This document shows, in pieces, positions 54,624-64,000 of a stretch of 64,000 nt of DNA. Under the pieces are notes generated by a model that ran no database searches, had not been told where the DNA came from, and saw only the letters and a list, made by a program, of their open reading frames with translations. Location: positions 1,085,001 to 1,149,000 of the forward strand of contig NZ_JIAL01000001.1 of NCBI RefSeq assembly GCF_000688455.1, written 5' to 3'. Numbering within the stretch: position 1 is the stretch's first letter; each line of letters starts with the position of its first letter. This DNA is from Pseudacidobacterium ailaaui. Lineage in GTDB: Bacteria; Acidobacteriota; Terriglobia; Terriglobales; Acidobacteriaceae. A program made the position numbers and the translations under genes.

Positions 54624-56837
54624 CTATTCTCCGAACCTTAGCAGCAGACCTGCCCGTGCTGTTCGTGGAGCAGCCAGCGTGAGCACTGGCGTTTTGCCCA
54701 CCTCAATCGAACGGTCCAGTAGGTTTTCCCCTGCTGCAAACACCGCCATGTGATGCCCGAATTCGTGAGACGCATACATATCAAACCTGAAGTAGCCGTG
54801 CAGCAGATAGCGGTTCGCGTCATCATCAAACTGGCGGCCGCTGATGCGGCCCTGAAAGCTCAAAACGCCAAGATGGATGCTGGTCAATCGCAGCTGTGCT
54901 GTCGCCATATTGCGCGCAACCTGCGGGATCCATTTGCCAATCAGCTGGGGCTGCTGGTCAAAGCGGGTCACCGTTGCATCTGCATATTGGTATCCACCAG
55001 TCAGAGAAGCCCAATGGAGAGGGTGCAGCTCATAATCTACAGAAACGCCGCGGCTTTCAATCTGACCCAGATTTTCCCGACGCAGCAGTGCTGATACAGA
55101 TGTTACCTGAAGCGTAAGCGCCGTAATTGGGCGGTTGACCTGGGTCCAGAAATAGCTGACACGAAGCATGGAGTTCCAGTGTTGCAGGTTCGTCTGCAAT
55201 CCGGCCTCCCACCCCGTGGCCCGCTCAGAGCGCAGGTTGGGATTCGGAAGCGTGGTCTGCTGGCCGACCTGTCCTGTGCGGTAGAGCTCATTTTCAGTAG
55301 GAGCACGGTAAGCGCGGAATGCCAAAGCGTGCAGAGCAAGACCCGGCGTGATTCGCCACGAAATTCCCAGACGCGGATTCAAAACCGTCTCGTCAAACGA
55401 CGGCAGAGAGGCCCCGCCGGACGATGTCCATTGCATGGCATCGAAATTCGAGAAGTGGTCAACGCGCGCGGAAGCACTCAACGTCCAGTTTGCCGGAGTG
55501 GCCAGTGCTTCTCCGTACAAACCCGTCTGGCGCTGTCTTGCCGTTGTACTTTGAAAACTCCTGGATGCAAAAGTCAGCTCATTGTCAGACGCCCGAACAT
55601 CATGAGTATCGGCACCAGCCATCAATATGGCTGAAGACCCTGCCGGTTGCCTCCAACGGAGTGAAGCACCCAGCTCATCTGCAGGATCTTCTGCATAACG
55701 AGTCAGGGTCTCCGACATCCGGTCTGGATGGACGGAGGAAAATGTCTGACGATAATGTTCCGTGCTTCCATAAAAGCGCAGTGTCCACCGCTGCGTATCC
55801 GCACCGGCCGAATATCGCCACAAACGTGTCCCATTCTTTTGCAGAGGAGTTCCATTGTCACGGGCCTCATTCATTCCGCTCCCACGCAAAAAAACAGTAC
55901 CATTGTCAGCTACCGTCCGTTCGATCTCTATCAGCCCGTTCTGCACATGTACATTGGAGGGCCGATCTATAGGACCGCGCAGGGCCGGAGCTACCAAAAT
56001 GTAGCCATCCGTGCCGATCATTCCTGCGGCCACCAATGCGGCCCAGGGCCCTCGTTTTGCCGATGCCAACGCGCCATGGTCGGCAGTCCCTTCTGAACCA
56101 TAGCTTGTGCTGAGCGAGAACATGTCTTGTCTGGGTCGCTCCGTGACTACATCCATGACACCACCGATTGCGCTGGAGCCATATAAGTCCGAGGCGCCGC
56201 CACGGACCACCTCCACCGAATGGACTGCGATCTCCGGAAGTTCCTCCCAATGGATCCATCCGCCATAAGGATCATTCAGTGGCACATCATTGGAAAGAAC
56301 AAGAGTGCGGCTTGCCGCCGTTGAACCCAGCCCGCGCAGGGAGATGCCCTGCGATGTGGGATTGGCCACCAGTTCGCTCGATCTGCGAAACAATTCCAGG
56401 CCAGGTACCTGCCGCAGCTTGCCTGCAAGTCCTGGTGCAGCTCCTTCCCTCAGTTGCTGCTGGTCAAGGACGCGCTCGCTTGCCGGGCTGTCCAGTGTTT
56501 CCATCGGCGTCCGATAGGCCGTCACCACAATCTGCTCGATTTGCCGCATGAGAACAATCTTTGCCACAGACCCTGCTCTGATTGAGACTGTCTCCGTCTC
56601 GTAGCCCGGAGCTTTTACCTGCACCCGCACCTGGGATTGTGGACCCAGAGAAAAGGAAAACCCTCCCTGCTTGCCGGTCACGGCCAGCGCAGTCCCTTGC
56701 ATGTCTGTGACTACTGCATCACTGACAGGCTGGTCCTCAGGATTCACAATGCTCCCTGAAAATACCTGCGCTTTCGTCAGACTGCAAAAGAACAGCAGGA
56801 CCATCAGGAACACTTTCTTGGCATGACTCTTCATCAC
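54624..56837 (-). CDS. TonB-dependent outer-membrane receptor (BtuB/CirA-like)
   Basis: A 737-residue protein: signal peptide 1-23 (MVLLFFCSLTKAQ), a carboxypeptidase-regulatory-like domain (about 25-95), TonB box-like VVTAYRT near 108, plug domain (PGLELFRRSSELVANPTSQG, GGASDLYGSSAIGGVMDVV) and a 22-strand-type barrel to the C-terminal LLLRFGE. It imports a ligand, perhaps a metal chelate or cobalamin, with TonB energy; the ligand is unknown. It follows folK with a one-base gap, so they are probably cotranscribed. A cobO gene 6 kb away gives a weak hint to cobalamin. Confidence 0.9.
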   Translation of the reverse strand: MMKSHAKKVFLMVLLFFCSLTKAQVFSGSIVNPEDQPVSDAVVTDMQGTALAVTGKQGGFSFSLGPQSQVRVQVKAPGYETETVSIRAGSVAKIVLMRQIEQIVVTAYRTPMETLDSPASERVLDQQQLREGAAPGLAGKLRQVPGLELFRRSSELVANPTSQGISLRGLGSTAASRTLVLSNDVPLNDPYGGWIHWEELPEIAVHSVEVVRGGASDLYGSSAIGGVMDVVTERPRQDMFSLSTSYGSEGTADHGALASAKRGPWAALVAAGMIGTDGYILVAPALRGPIDRPSNVHVQNGLIEIERTVADNGTVFLRGSGMNEARDNGTPLQKNGTRLWRYSAGADTQRWTLRFYGSTEHYRQTFSSVHPDRMSETLTRYAEDPADELGASLRWRQPAGSSAILMAGADTHDVRASDNELTFASRSFQSTTARQRQTGLYGEALATPANWTLSASARVDHFSNFDAMQWTSSGGASLPSFDETVLNPRLGISWRITPGLALHALAFRAYRAPTENELYRTGQVGQQTTLPNPNLRSERATGWEAGLQTNLQHWNSMLRVSYFWTQVNRPITALTLQVTSVSALLRRENLGQIESRGVSVDYELHPLHWASLTGGYQYADATVTRFDQQPQLIGKWIPQVARNMATAQLRLTSIHLGVLSFQGRISGRQFDDDANRYLLHGYFRFDMYASHEFGHHMAVFAAGENLLDRSIEVGKTPVLTLAAPRTARAGLLLRFGE

Positions 56838-56838
56838 T

Positions 56839-57336
56839 TCAACGGCCCAGCAGCCGTACCCCTTCTTCTTCCGGCAATTCCTGCAAGAGCTCTCGTATGG
56901 TTTTCTTCAAAATCGGGTGCCGCAGTTCCGGGGCAATTTCTGCCAGTGGAACCAGGACAAACCTGCGTTTCTCCAGTGCAGGATGCGGCAACGTAAGCAT
57001 GGGTGTCTTCAGGATCCAATCTCCTGCCAGCAACAGGTCTAAGTCCAGCGTGCGCGGGCCTTTTGGGATGCCGGCATTGCGGTCACGCCCGAACCGTCGT
57101 TCAAGAGACAGCAGATTTTCAAGCAGTTCTTCCGGTGAAAGCTCGCTTTCCAGCGCAGCCACAGCATTCATAAATAAAGGCTGGTCCTGATAACCCACAG
57201 GTTCCGTCTCATACAAAGAAGACCGCGCTACGACCGTGCCTAGTTGACTCAACGCAACAATCGCAGCCTCGATCGTCTCTGCTGGAAGGCCTGCCTGTGA
57301 TGGCAGATTCGAACCGATCCCGATATATGCCTTCAT
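56839..57336 (-). CDS. folK: 2-amino-4-hydroxy-6-hydroxymethyldihydropteridine diphosphokinase
   Basis: A 165-residue HPPK. It starts MKAYIGIGSNLPSQ, with SSLYETEPVGYQDQPLFMNAVA in pieces and the substrate motif RDRNAGIPKGPRTLDLDLLLAGD (positions 94-116) whose Asp pair binds Mg. It transfers pyrophosphate from ATP to the pterin in folate synthesis. Length normal. It is divergent from nadD (30 bases between starts) and precedes the TonB receptor. Confidence 0.95.
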   Translation of the reverse strand: MKAYIGIGSNLPSQAGLPAETIEAAIVALSQLGTVVARSSLYETEPVGYQDQPLFMNAVAALESELSPEELLENLLSLERRFGRDRNAGIPKGPRTLDLDLLLAGDWILKTPMLTLPHPALEKRRFVLVPLAEIAPELRHPILKKTIRELLQELPEEEGVRLLGR

Positions 57337-57366
57337 AAAGACAGATTACGTTACGATCATCAAAGG

Positions 57367-58038
57367 ATGAGAATTGCTTTCTTTGGCGGCACCTTCGATC
57401 CTCCCCATTGTGGACACCTGAAAATTGCACAGGCCGCTACCCAGCGACTGCATCTGGACAGAGTACTGTTCGCACCCGTTGGGCATCAGCCACTGAAACT
57501 TCATGGATCGAGCGCCAGCTTTGAGGACCGTATGGCAATGGTAAAACTGGCCATTGCTCCCTTTCCGGCTTTCGAGGCATCAGAACTCGACGCTCCGCTG
57601 CCAGGCCGCCGCCCCAATTACACCATAGATACTCTGCTCAGGCTGAAAGCTTCTCTGCACCCTCATGACGACCTCTTTTGCCTCATAGGGGCGGACTCTT
57701 TCCTGACATTGAAGGATTGGCAGCGTGCCGCTGAATTAATTTTTGTTTGCAACTTCATCGTTGCCGCCAGGCCAGGGTTCACCCTGGATCAAATGGACCG
57801 TGCACTGCCATGCAATATACAAAGACAAACCATTCTCCAGCAGTCCAAAGAGCTTATCCGGTTTTGCCTGCGAAATCCTCAGGGAAAACAAACGGAGCTG
57901 AATCTTCTGCCTGACATCCATGAGGAGATTTCCGCTACCGCGATTCGTGCGGCGATTGCCGCAGGCCAGCCGACCTCTCCGCTCCTTCCGCAGAGCGTGC
58001 TTGCTTATATCTATCAGCGCGGTCTTTATCAAAGCTGA
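57367..58038 (+). CDS. nadD: Nicotinate-nucleotide adenylyltransferase
   Basis: A 223-residue enzyme. The nucleotidyltransferase motif GGTFDPPHCGHLKIA is at 8-22 (HxGH as HCGH), and ISATAIRAAIAAGQ gives the second motif near the C-terminus. It makes deamido-NAD from nicotinate mononucleotide and ATP. A normal bacterial length. It is followed by rsfS 74 bases on; the two are frequent neighbours in bacteria. Confidence 0.95.
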   Translation: MRIAFFGGTFDPPHCGHLKIAQAATQRLHLDRVLFAPVGHQPLKLHGSSASFEDRMAMVKLAIAPFPAFEASELDAPLPGRRPNYTIDTLLRLKASLHPHDDLFCLIGADSFLTLKDWQRAAELIFVCNFIVAARPGFTLDQMDRALPCNIQRQTILQQSKELIRFCLRNPQGKQTELNLLPDIHEEISATAIRAAIAAGQPTSPLLPQSVLAYIYQRGLYQS

Positions 58039-58112
58039 CGAGTTCCCAGGCTTCATGCTGGCTTTTCCCCGCTCTCCACGCTACGATGGAGCGTTGGAGT
58101 ACCTGCTACCGA

Positions 58113-58640
58113 ATGGCATCGACTGAAACTCGTCAAATGGTGCTGGCCGCCGCTTCGGCCTGCGAAGAGAAAAAGGCAGAAAACACCCGTATCCTCGAAC
58201 TGGACCCGGCTGACTCCGGCTTTACGGACTTCTTCCTCATTACCAGCGCAGCCAACGACCGGCAGGCTGTGGCCATCAGCGACGAAATCGAATTGCGCCT
58301 GAAACGCGATTTCCACACCTTGCCTCATTCCGTGGAGGGCCGTCGCGTAGGCGAATGGATCCTGATGGATTATGTAGACTTCGTCGCCCATATCTTTCTG
58401 CATGAAAAACGCGCATTTTATGACTTGGAAAGATTATGGAAATCCGCCACTCCTGTAGACCTGGAAGAACTGAAGGCCACTCTCAAGAAGAAGACCGCTG
58501 CTGTAAGAAAAAAGGCAGTTCGCAAAAAGTCTGCACCGATGAAGACCTCGGTTAAGAAGGCCGCGAAAAAGAAGTCCACCTCAAAAAAGACTGCATCCAA
58601 AAAAGCGAAGCCCTCTGGTCAGTCACGCAAAAAACAATAA
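58113..58640 (+). CDS. rsfS: Ribosomal silencing factor RsfS with Lys-rich tail
   Basis: A 175-residue protein. Residues 1-120 form the Iojap/YbeB fold (RILELDPADSGFTDFFLITSA, then RVGEWILMDYVDFVAHIF and EKRAFYDLERLW). This protein binds ribosomal protein uL14 and blocks subunit joining in starvation. The usual length is 105-125; here about 55 residues of Lys/Ala/Ser (KKAAKKKSTSKKTASKKAKP) follow, as in histone H1-like tails. The start at 58113 fits the family; 58086 is possible. A terminator follows. Confidence 0.92.
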   Translation: MASTETRQMVLAAASACEEKKAENTRILELDPADSGFTDFFLITSAANDRQAVAISDEIELRLKRDFHTLPHSVEGRRVGEWILMDYVDFVAHIFLHEKRAFYDLERLWKSATPVDLEELKATLKKKTAAVRKKAVRKKSAPMKTSVKKAAKKKSTSKKTASKKAKPSGQSRKKQ

Positions 58641-58664
58641 GCTGCTCGTAAGGAGTAAGAAAAT

Positions 58665-58697
58665 GGGGCTGCCCAGTTGGCAGCCCCCTGATTTTTT
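58665..58697 (+). terminator. Intrinsic terminator of nadD-rsfS
   Basis: Nine-base stem GGGGCTGCC / GGCAGCCCC (58665-58673, 58679-58687), loop CAGTT, then CTGATTTTTT. It lies 25 bases after the rsfS stop, before the convergent receptor gene at 58709. Confidence 0.93.
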
Positions 58698-58708
58698 CTA
58701 GCGGGACT

Positions 58709-61700
58709 TCAGAATTCGAAACGCAGTGCTAATTGAATCGCACGACGCTCATCTCCTGAACTGGGTACACCTCCAGGTGAACCCTTTACAGCCTGAACAG
58801 AAGTTCCTTCAGCATAATCCGCCGTTCCTACTACAGGATAAAAGTTATGATGGTTCAGCGCATCGTAGAATTCCGAGCGGAACTGAATGTTCATCTGTTC
58901 CCTGATGTGGAAGTTCTTATACACTCCCAAGTCAAGGTTATATCTGCCCGGAGACCACCAGGAATTCCGTCCTAGCCCCGGATTCTGATAGCAGCCGTTG
59001 CTGGTGCAGGTTGGAATATCCGAACCTCCCAGTATTGGATCCGTATAAGGATTCTTTGAATCGGCCGGAATGTTGATATAGGTGTAGCTGTTGACCCCAC
59101 CATTGTTGACTGGAGTTCCGTGGAATTTCAATCCCGGTGCATTCACAATCCGTGGGCAGGCATTAATACCATTCGTGCAGTCATAAATGGTAAAGGGTGT
59201 TCCTGTCTCCGCATAAAAGATGGGGGCAAACTGCCAACCACCAAGTACGGTTTGCACAAACGCAGACTGTCCGCGGAACCTCAACCAGGTTGGCTCATAG
59301 GTTCCGCCAACAGTGACCCGTTGACGAATATCAAAATCCGCATTTCCCCTGTCCAGTGCCGGATTGAACGGGTTCAGAAATCCCAGGTTGAAATTGTTAC
59401 TGGACTGGCTGAAAGTCGAGCTTAGATTGTCCATTGCATGTGCGAAAGTGTAATTCGCAACCACCTGGAAGCCTTCTGAGGCAAACCGACTGCTGTTCAA
59501 CCGGATATTCAGGGCATTATACTAGCTATCACCATTGGCGCCACGAACATTGATGTTGGAGTATTGGTAATTCAGGCGGTTGCCCACATGAGCGTCGCCC
59601 ATGTACGCATTGCCACTCCCGATAAAGTTCCAGTTTGCGATTGAGTACTGATGAATCCCTCTGCTTCCTGAATACTCAATTCCTACCGTTGTGTTGGCTG
59701 CAACTTCGTGCTCCACACCAAGGCTGTAGATATGAGCATAGGAAACAGGGATGTTCTGCACTGGCGCGCGCAAACTGGTCTTGGGCAACGCTTTGGTACC
59801 AGATCCAGCCAGGGGACCAGCGTTGTCCGTGTAAACCGGCATCGACGGAACGTCGACTCCGGCGACCAGTGAAATGACCGCATAGTTGGGCGGGTTTTGG
59901 ATGACATTATAGGTCACATTGCCGAAGTCACGTTCGTATGCAATTCCATAACCACCGCGAATGGCCCACTTCCCATCGCCTTTTACGTCCCAGGCAAAAC
60001 CAACACGAGGGGCAAAGTTATGAAACTGTTGTTTGTAAAGACCGCCTACGGGGCTGTTGGGCGTCGTCAACACTTGCCCATTGCGGATCTGCTGGAACAG
60101 ATTGCTTCCAGAGCCAAGGAAGAAGTTTGATTCAAGATTCGGATTGGAATTGTGCTGGACGCCATAGTATTCCCACCGAATTCCCAGATTCAACGTAAAG
60201 TTCGGGAATACTTTCCAGGAATCTTGGCCAAAGACATTCCCGTCGTTAAAGGTGTTTTCGCGCTTAAAGCTCGGTGGCCCTGCGGGAAGATTGACTGTGC
60301 ATGCCGGAGTTACAATCGTGTTTCCCGAAGCATCTGTTGCACATGGGAATTTTCCCTGAGGATTAATTGCACCCTGGAAGCTGTAAATGGACCCGGCCTG
60401 TAAGGCCTGTAGTGCGCTTGTTTCGGCCGTGCCATTCTTTGCAACCTGCTGCACAGAGTTCTCATAGGCACCAAAGATACGATTGTCGCGTATCTGAATA
60501 AACTGGCCACCAAAACGGAAAGTATGTTGTTTTACACTCCAGGTAAGGTCGGGGCTGATTTCATATACATTCTGCGGGCCGCCAAACGGAATTGCATTGC
60601 CCGGGCTGAATGGCAGGTAACCTGGCAACGCAATCTGCCTTCCTGTCATGCCATCCACACTGGCTGTATTGCCCTGGTTCAAATAGAGTGTCGGGCCAAC
60701 CGGAGCAGAGGCCAGCGGCTGATTGTTATTCAGACGGTTATAAGCAAGACGTAAACCGGATACAATCGACGGATTGAATGTATGCGTAACATTGATCAGA
60801 ATGTTCTGGTTGTAGTTGTTGTATCCCGTGTCATAACCGGCATACGGACTGAATGCGTTTGTGCCCGGGAGCGCGTCTTGATTAAAAACGCCATAGCGTC
60901 CATAAATTAAGGTTTTGTCGGAGACATTCCAGTCAATACGATTCAGAATGGAGTACGCCGATTGCGGATCTCCTGCGCCCGCGTTTGAAGGCACAGAGTA
61001 GGACACCAGCTCCAATGGAGCCGCTCCCGTCCATCCGGACGGGGTAATGGTTTGAAGAACAGTTGCATTCGAGCGCAGCTTCCCATACTTAGCAAAAAAG
61101 GCCTGGGTTGCGGCTGCCGAGGAAGAAATAAATGAATCAGTTGGCACCACTGTCTCTTGCTGCCCAGCACTGGCGACACGGGTCCATTCAGTGTTTGAAA
61201 AGAAAAACAGCTTATCCTTCTTGATAGGGCCGCCTACGGAATATCCAAACTGATTTCGCGCGAACCGGTCGTGCGGAAGCCGCGGAATTCCGTTCGCCAG
61301 GTTATAGGCATTCGTCGAAGACTCATTGAAGGTATTGGCCGAGAGTGCAGAGATTCGATTGTACTCGTAAAGAGAACCATGAAAATTGTTCGTTCCTGAT
61401 TTGGTCGTTACGTTCACCACCCCACCGGAAGCACGGCCCATCTCGGCAGTGAAGCCATTCGTTACGATACTGTATTCCTGCACAGAATCCAGAGGAATGC
61501 TCTGGCCTACACTGGCGCTGAATGTATCCACGTTTTCCGCACCATCCAGCAGGATCCCGGTACTTGCTGAGCGCAGACCGTCAATCGCAACTCCAACACC
61601 GTTTGGCCCAGTTGAACCATTGGGATCCGCGCTTACGTTGCCGGAAAGCTGCACAAAGTCATATGGATTTCTTGTCAGACTGGGCAAGGACTGCATCTCA

Positions 61701-62143
61701 CGCGGAGTAATGACCTGCGCGACCTGCTGATCAGTCGTATTCACTGCCGCGGCTGCATCCAGTTCACTTACCTGCACCGTAGTCTGAGCACTGGAAACAC
61801 TAAGCCGGATCTCCTGGTTGATGCGCCCACCCACTGTAAGAGTCAAATTTTGGCTGTAGGCGCTAAAACCTGATGCCGACACCGACAATTGATAGGGCCC
61901 AGGAACCAAAGAGGCAAACTGGAATTCCCCTGACGCTCCCGAAGTTGCTTCGCGGGTCAGGCCTGTATCTGTTTTTTTGAGTGTTACCTGGGCTCCTGCT
62001 ACGGCAGCTCCGCTGGAATCCAAGACTGTTCCAGAGATTGTGCCGGACTCAGCCTGACCGAAGCTAAACTTCGCACCGGCAAACCATAGCACTAACCCCA
62101 AGGCCAGTAAAAAGGCTCTTCTGAAATATGGTGTGCAATTCAT
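58709..62143 (-). pseudogene. Oar-like TonB-dependent receptor interrupted by an in-frame amber codon
   Basis: The single reading frame runs 1144 codons from 62143 to 58709, apart from a TAG at 59522-59524 (codon 874). Both halves match one Oar-type receptor: signal peptide (AFLLALGLVLWFAGAKFSFG), carboxypeptidase-regulatory domain (GTISGTVLDSSGAAVAGAQ), plug (LPSLTRNPYDFVQLSGNVS) and barrel; the second half begins YNALNIRLN, the usual strand after the missing residue, and ends with LALRFEF. I chose 62143 (GGGGG upstream); 62182 is open but lacks a Shine-Dalgarno. Either a recent nonsense mutation, a sequencing error, or readthrough. Family members import large substrates or bind extracellular matrix. 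Confidence 0.85.
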
Positions 62144-62443
62144 ACATCCCCCTGCAGGAAATTTTGAGAAGCAAAATTTCATGTTTGTTACTAATTACTA
62201 AGCAAACCAGATTCCAGAAACCGCAGGTTCGAACGGAAAGTACCCCCGATGCAAAATCTGACCCTAATTTTCAAGGATTTAACGAATTTTCTGTTTACCT
62301 TTAAACAAATATATATTCGATTTTGTTTACGCATTGAGAAATCAATCCGTTTTGTGTGTCTCCGATTTTTAGGAAACAGACTGCATATGTTATGAAAATT
62401 CATATTTGCTGCGCATACACTGGAATTGCGGCATGAAATCGAC
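62144..62443. other. Divergent intergenic region upstream of the Oar-like receptor
   Basis: 300 bases with no gene: AT-rich, with many T runs. It holds the sigma-54-like site at 62202-62216 and nothing else I can name. Confidence 0.5.
62202..62216 (-). promoter_or_regulatory. Candidate sigma-54 promoter of the Oar-like receptor
   Basis: The minus strand reads TGGAAT-CTGGT-TTGC, with correct spacing. The predicted start near 62190 gives a 47-base leader to the ATG at 62143, close to the other candidates (34-43). Confidence 0.5.
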
Positions 62444-62881
62444 ATGAAACTTTTGTTGGCATGGATTGGTTCACGGAACGTGCGTGATTCGCGCGAAGCG
62501 GAGTACCTCCGCCTGATCCAACCTTTCGCATCGATAGATTCGGCTGTCTTCCGCTCTGAAAAGGACTTTTTTGACAAAGCTGCCGCGCTAAAGGGGCGGA
62601 CGGCACCCGTCCTGGTCCTTTTGGACAGTCGAGGAAAGCAATGGACTTCAGAAACATTTGCTGCATGGCTTGGCCGCCAGCGTGATGATGGGTGTCAACG
62701 AATCATTTTTGCGATAGGGCCGGCTGATGGATGGTCGGAAGAGGCGCGCGGGCGCGCAGATCTGCTGCTTTCTCTCTCCATGATGACGCTGCCGCACGAA
62801 CTGGCGCGGGTCATGCTCTGCGAACAGGTCTATCGGGCATTTACAATCCTCTCTGGGCATCCCTATCACACGGGACACTGA
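62444..62881 (+). CDS. rlmH: 23S rRNA (pseudouridine(1915)-N(3))-methyltransferase RlmH
   Basis: A 145-residue SPOUT methyltransferase: FAIGPADGWSEEARGRADLL knot loop, then SLSMMTLPHELARVMLCEQ and VYRAFTILSGHPYHTGH, the conserved C-terminus. It methylates pseudouridine 1915 in helix 69. The typical IGGxxG reads IGPADG. A TTG at 62426 is an alternative start; I keep the ATG at 62444, which fits the family start (MKLLLAWIGS). It overlaps the next gene (TGATG at 62879). Confidence 0.9.
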   Translation: MKLLLAWIGSRNVRDSREAEYLRLIQPFASIDSAVFRSEKDFFDKAAALKGRTAPVLVLLDSRGKQWTSETFAAWLGRQRDDGCQRIIFAIGPADGWSEEARGRADLLLSLSMMTLPHELARVMLCEQVYRAFTILSGHPYHTGH

Positions 62882-63423
62882 TGGACATGGTTGATTCTCG
62901 TAAAGGACTGGTCCTCATTCACACGGGCCCAGGCAAGGGCAAGACCACTGCCGCCATGGGCACGGCCCTGCGCGCAGTCGGCAACGGCATGAAGGTGCTC
63001 ATGCTCCAGTTTCTGAAAGGATCCTGGCATTACGGCGAGCTGGACGCGGTCAAGGTCTTTGACGGCAACTTCGTCATGCGGCAGATGGGCCGCGGCTTCG
63101 TGAAAATCGGTGGGGCCGAGACGGACCCGGAAGACATTCGCCTGGTCGAGGAAGCCTGGGAGGAAGCCAGCAAGGCCATCCTCTCCGGGGAGTGGGACAT
63201 GGTGGTGCTGGACGAGATCAACTATGCTATCAGCTATCGGATGCTGGACCCGGCCAAAGTAGTTGAGGTCCTCCAAGCGCGCCCAGAAATGGTGCACGTG
63301 ATCCTGACGGGGAGAAATGCGCATCCTTCCCTGGTTGAGATCGCAGATACAGTCACCGAAATGCGCGAGGTGAAACATGCTTACCAGAAAGGTATTCTGG
63401 CCCAACGAGGAATAGAGTATTAG
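62881..63423 (+). CDS. cobO: Cob(I)yrinic acid a,c-diamide adenosyltransferase
   Basis: A 180-residue ATP:corrinoid adenosyltransferase of the CobA/BtuR type. The P-loop is GPGKGKTTAAMGTALRAVG (about 16-34), followed by MLQFLKG, VVLDEINYAI and LTGRNAHP, all family hallmarks. It adds the adenosyl group to cobalamin or its precursor. The start overlaps the rlmH stop (TGATG). No other cobalamin gene is in the window. Confidence 0.93.
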   Translation: MDMVDSRKGLVLIHTGPGKGKTTAAMGTALRAVGNGMKVLMLQFLKGSWHYGELDAVKVFDGNFVMRQMGRGFVKIGGAETDPEDIRLVEEAWEEASKAILSGEWDMVVLDEINYAISYRMLDPAKVVEVLQARPEMVHVILTGRNAHPSLVEIADTVTEMREVKHAYQKGILAQRGIEY

Positions 63424-63496
63424 GTAAGACCATGCAGGGTCGCTTCGCTATGCGCTCGCGCGTTTTGGCGGAGAACAAGATTGAGAGAGAGGTGGC

Positions 63497-64000
63497 ATGT
63501 CCTGGTTTAAAAGACAGGAGAACCGGATTGAGAACGCTGGGGAAAAAAGCGTTCGCACGGAAGGGCTGTGGATAAAATGCGAAAAGTGCAGCCAGATCAT
63601 CTTCAAGGCCGACGTCGAGGCCAATCTGCAAGTTTGCCCGAAATGCGGGCACCACTTCCGGATGGGGGCAAGGGCGCGGATTGAAAGCCTGCTTGAGCCG
63701 GGATATGAGATTGTGGATACGGAGCTGAAGTCTACAGATCCCCTCCATTTTACTGACCTGAAGCCCTATCAGTCCCGCCTGAAGAAGGCCCAGCAGGAGA
63801 CCGGACTGAATGATGCCATCGTGAATGCGGTAGGGAAAATGGGACCGCATTCGGTTGTCCTGTCGGTGCTCGAATACTCCTTTATTGGCGGCAGTATGGG
63901 CGCGGTGATGGGAGAGACCATTGCCCGCGCTGCCGACCGGGCCTATACGTCGCACCATCCGCTGATCGTCGTCTCAGCTTCCGGAGGAGCGCGCATGATG
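63497..64000 (+). CDS. accD: Acetyl-CoA carboxylase carboxyltransferase beta subunit, N-terminal part (3' end outside window)
   Basis: 168 codons are present, beginning MSWFKRQENR. A zinc ribbon of four Cys follows (CEKCSQIIF, CPKCGHHFRM), then the crotonase-like core (EYSFIGGSMGAVMGE, VVSASGGARMM), the usual AccD order. It transfers carboxyl from biotin to acetyl-CoA with AccA in fatty acid synthesis. GAGAGAGG lies five bases before the ATG. The gene runs off the end of the window. Confidence 0.95.
   Translation, partial: MSWFKRQENRIENAGEKSVRTEGLWIKCEKCSQIIFKADVEANLQVCPKCGHHFRMGARARIESLLEPGYEIVDTELKSTDPLHFTDLKPYQSRLKKAQQETGLNDAIVNAVGKMGPHSVVLSVLEYSFIGGSMGAVMGETIARAADRAYTSHHPLIVVSASGGARMM

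Noticed and set aside
54624-56837. Cobalamin riboswitch upstream of the TonB receptor
   Set aside because: The receptor begins one base after folK; there is no leader that could hold one.

Overview
The window looks like a chromosome segment of an Acidobacteriota member, probably class Terriglobia, family Acidobacteriaceae. The evidence is protein style: an Oar-like TonB-dependent receptor with a carboxypeptidase-regulatory N-terminus, a giant DUF2341/Ig/choice-of-anchor-D secreted protein, and an RsfS with a long Lys-rich tail. Base composition is moderate GC and genes are densely packed. Genus cannot be fixed from sequence alone.

Layout. 1-8.1 kb is housekeeping and sugar use: 3' end of gyrA with its terminator, a YacL-like PIN/TRAM membrane protein, an M50/CBS protein with a broken zinc motif, rsmD, a sodium:solute symporter and a secreted GH31 glycosidase. 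8.2-8.8 kb holds a GNAT acetyltransferase and tRNA-Thr(CGT). 8.9-14.5 kb (minus) is a compact five-gene cassette: AsnB-type amidotransferase, acyl carrier protein, NadE-like ligase, acyl-AMP ligase and an SGNH-like lipoprotein, mostly overlapping. 14.9-18.7 kb carries two small proteins and two sigma-54 activator-type regulators. 18.8-24.8 kb is a 2009-residue secreted modular protein.

25-49.5 kb is a large exopolysaccharide (EPS) locus in four transcription units: wecB-GT4-flippase (minus); a diacetamido-uronate sugar pathway (oxidoreductase, acetyltransferase, aminotransferase, plus); a roughly 10.6-kb run with priming sugar transferase, five glycosyltransferases or polymerase-type genes, deacetylase, a second AsnB, methyltransferase and O-acetyltransferase (plus); and the envelope export machine Wza, outer-membrane barrel, Wzz, secretion ATPase, CpsD kinase and beta-helix protein (minus). 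49.7-64 kb returns to core genes (ligA, folK, nadD, rsfS, rlmH, cobO, accD), with an aldehyde dehydrogenase, a BtuB/CirA-like receptor and an Oar-like receptor interrupted by an amber codon.

Main inference. Several EPS-related start points have good -24/-12 sigma-54 promoters (a perfect one before wza; good ones before the uronate genes, the sugar transferase, the giant secreted protein and the first asnB). Two of them share a near-identical inverted repeat centred 86.5 bp upstream of the predicted start. Together with the two resident sigma-54-type regulators, one of which has lost GAFTGA, this suggests a dedicated sigma-54 EPS regulon that makes a probably amidated, acetylated polysaccharide. 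The promoters were found by eye and are unproven.
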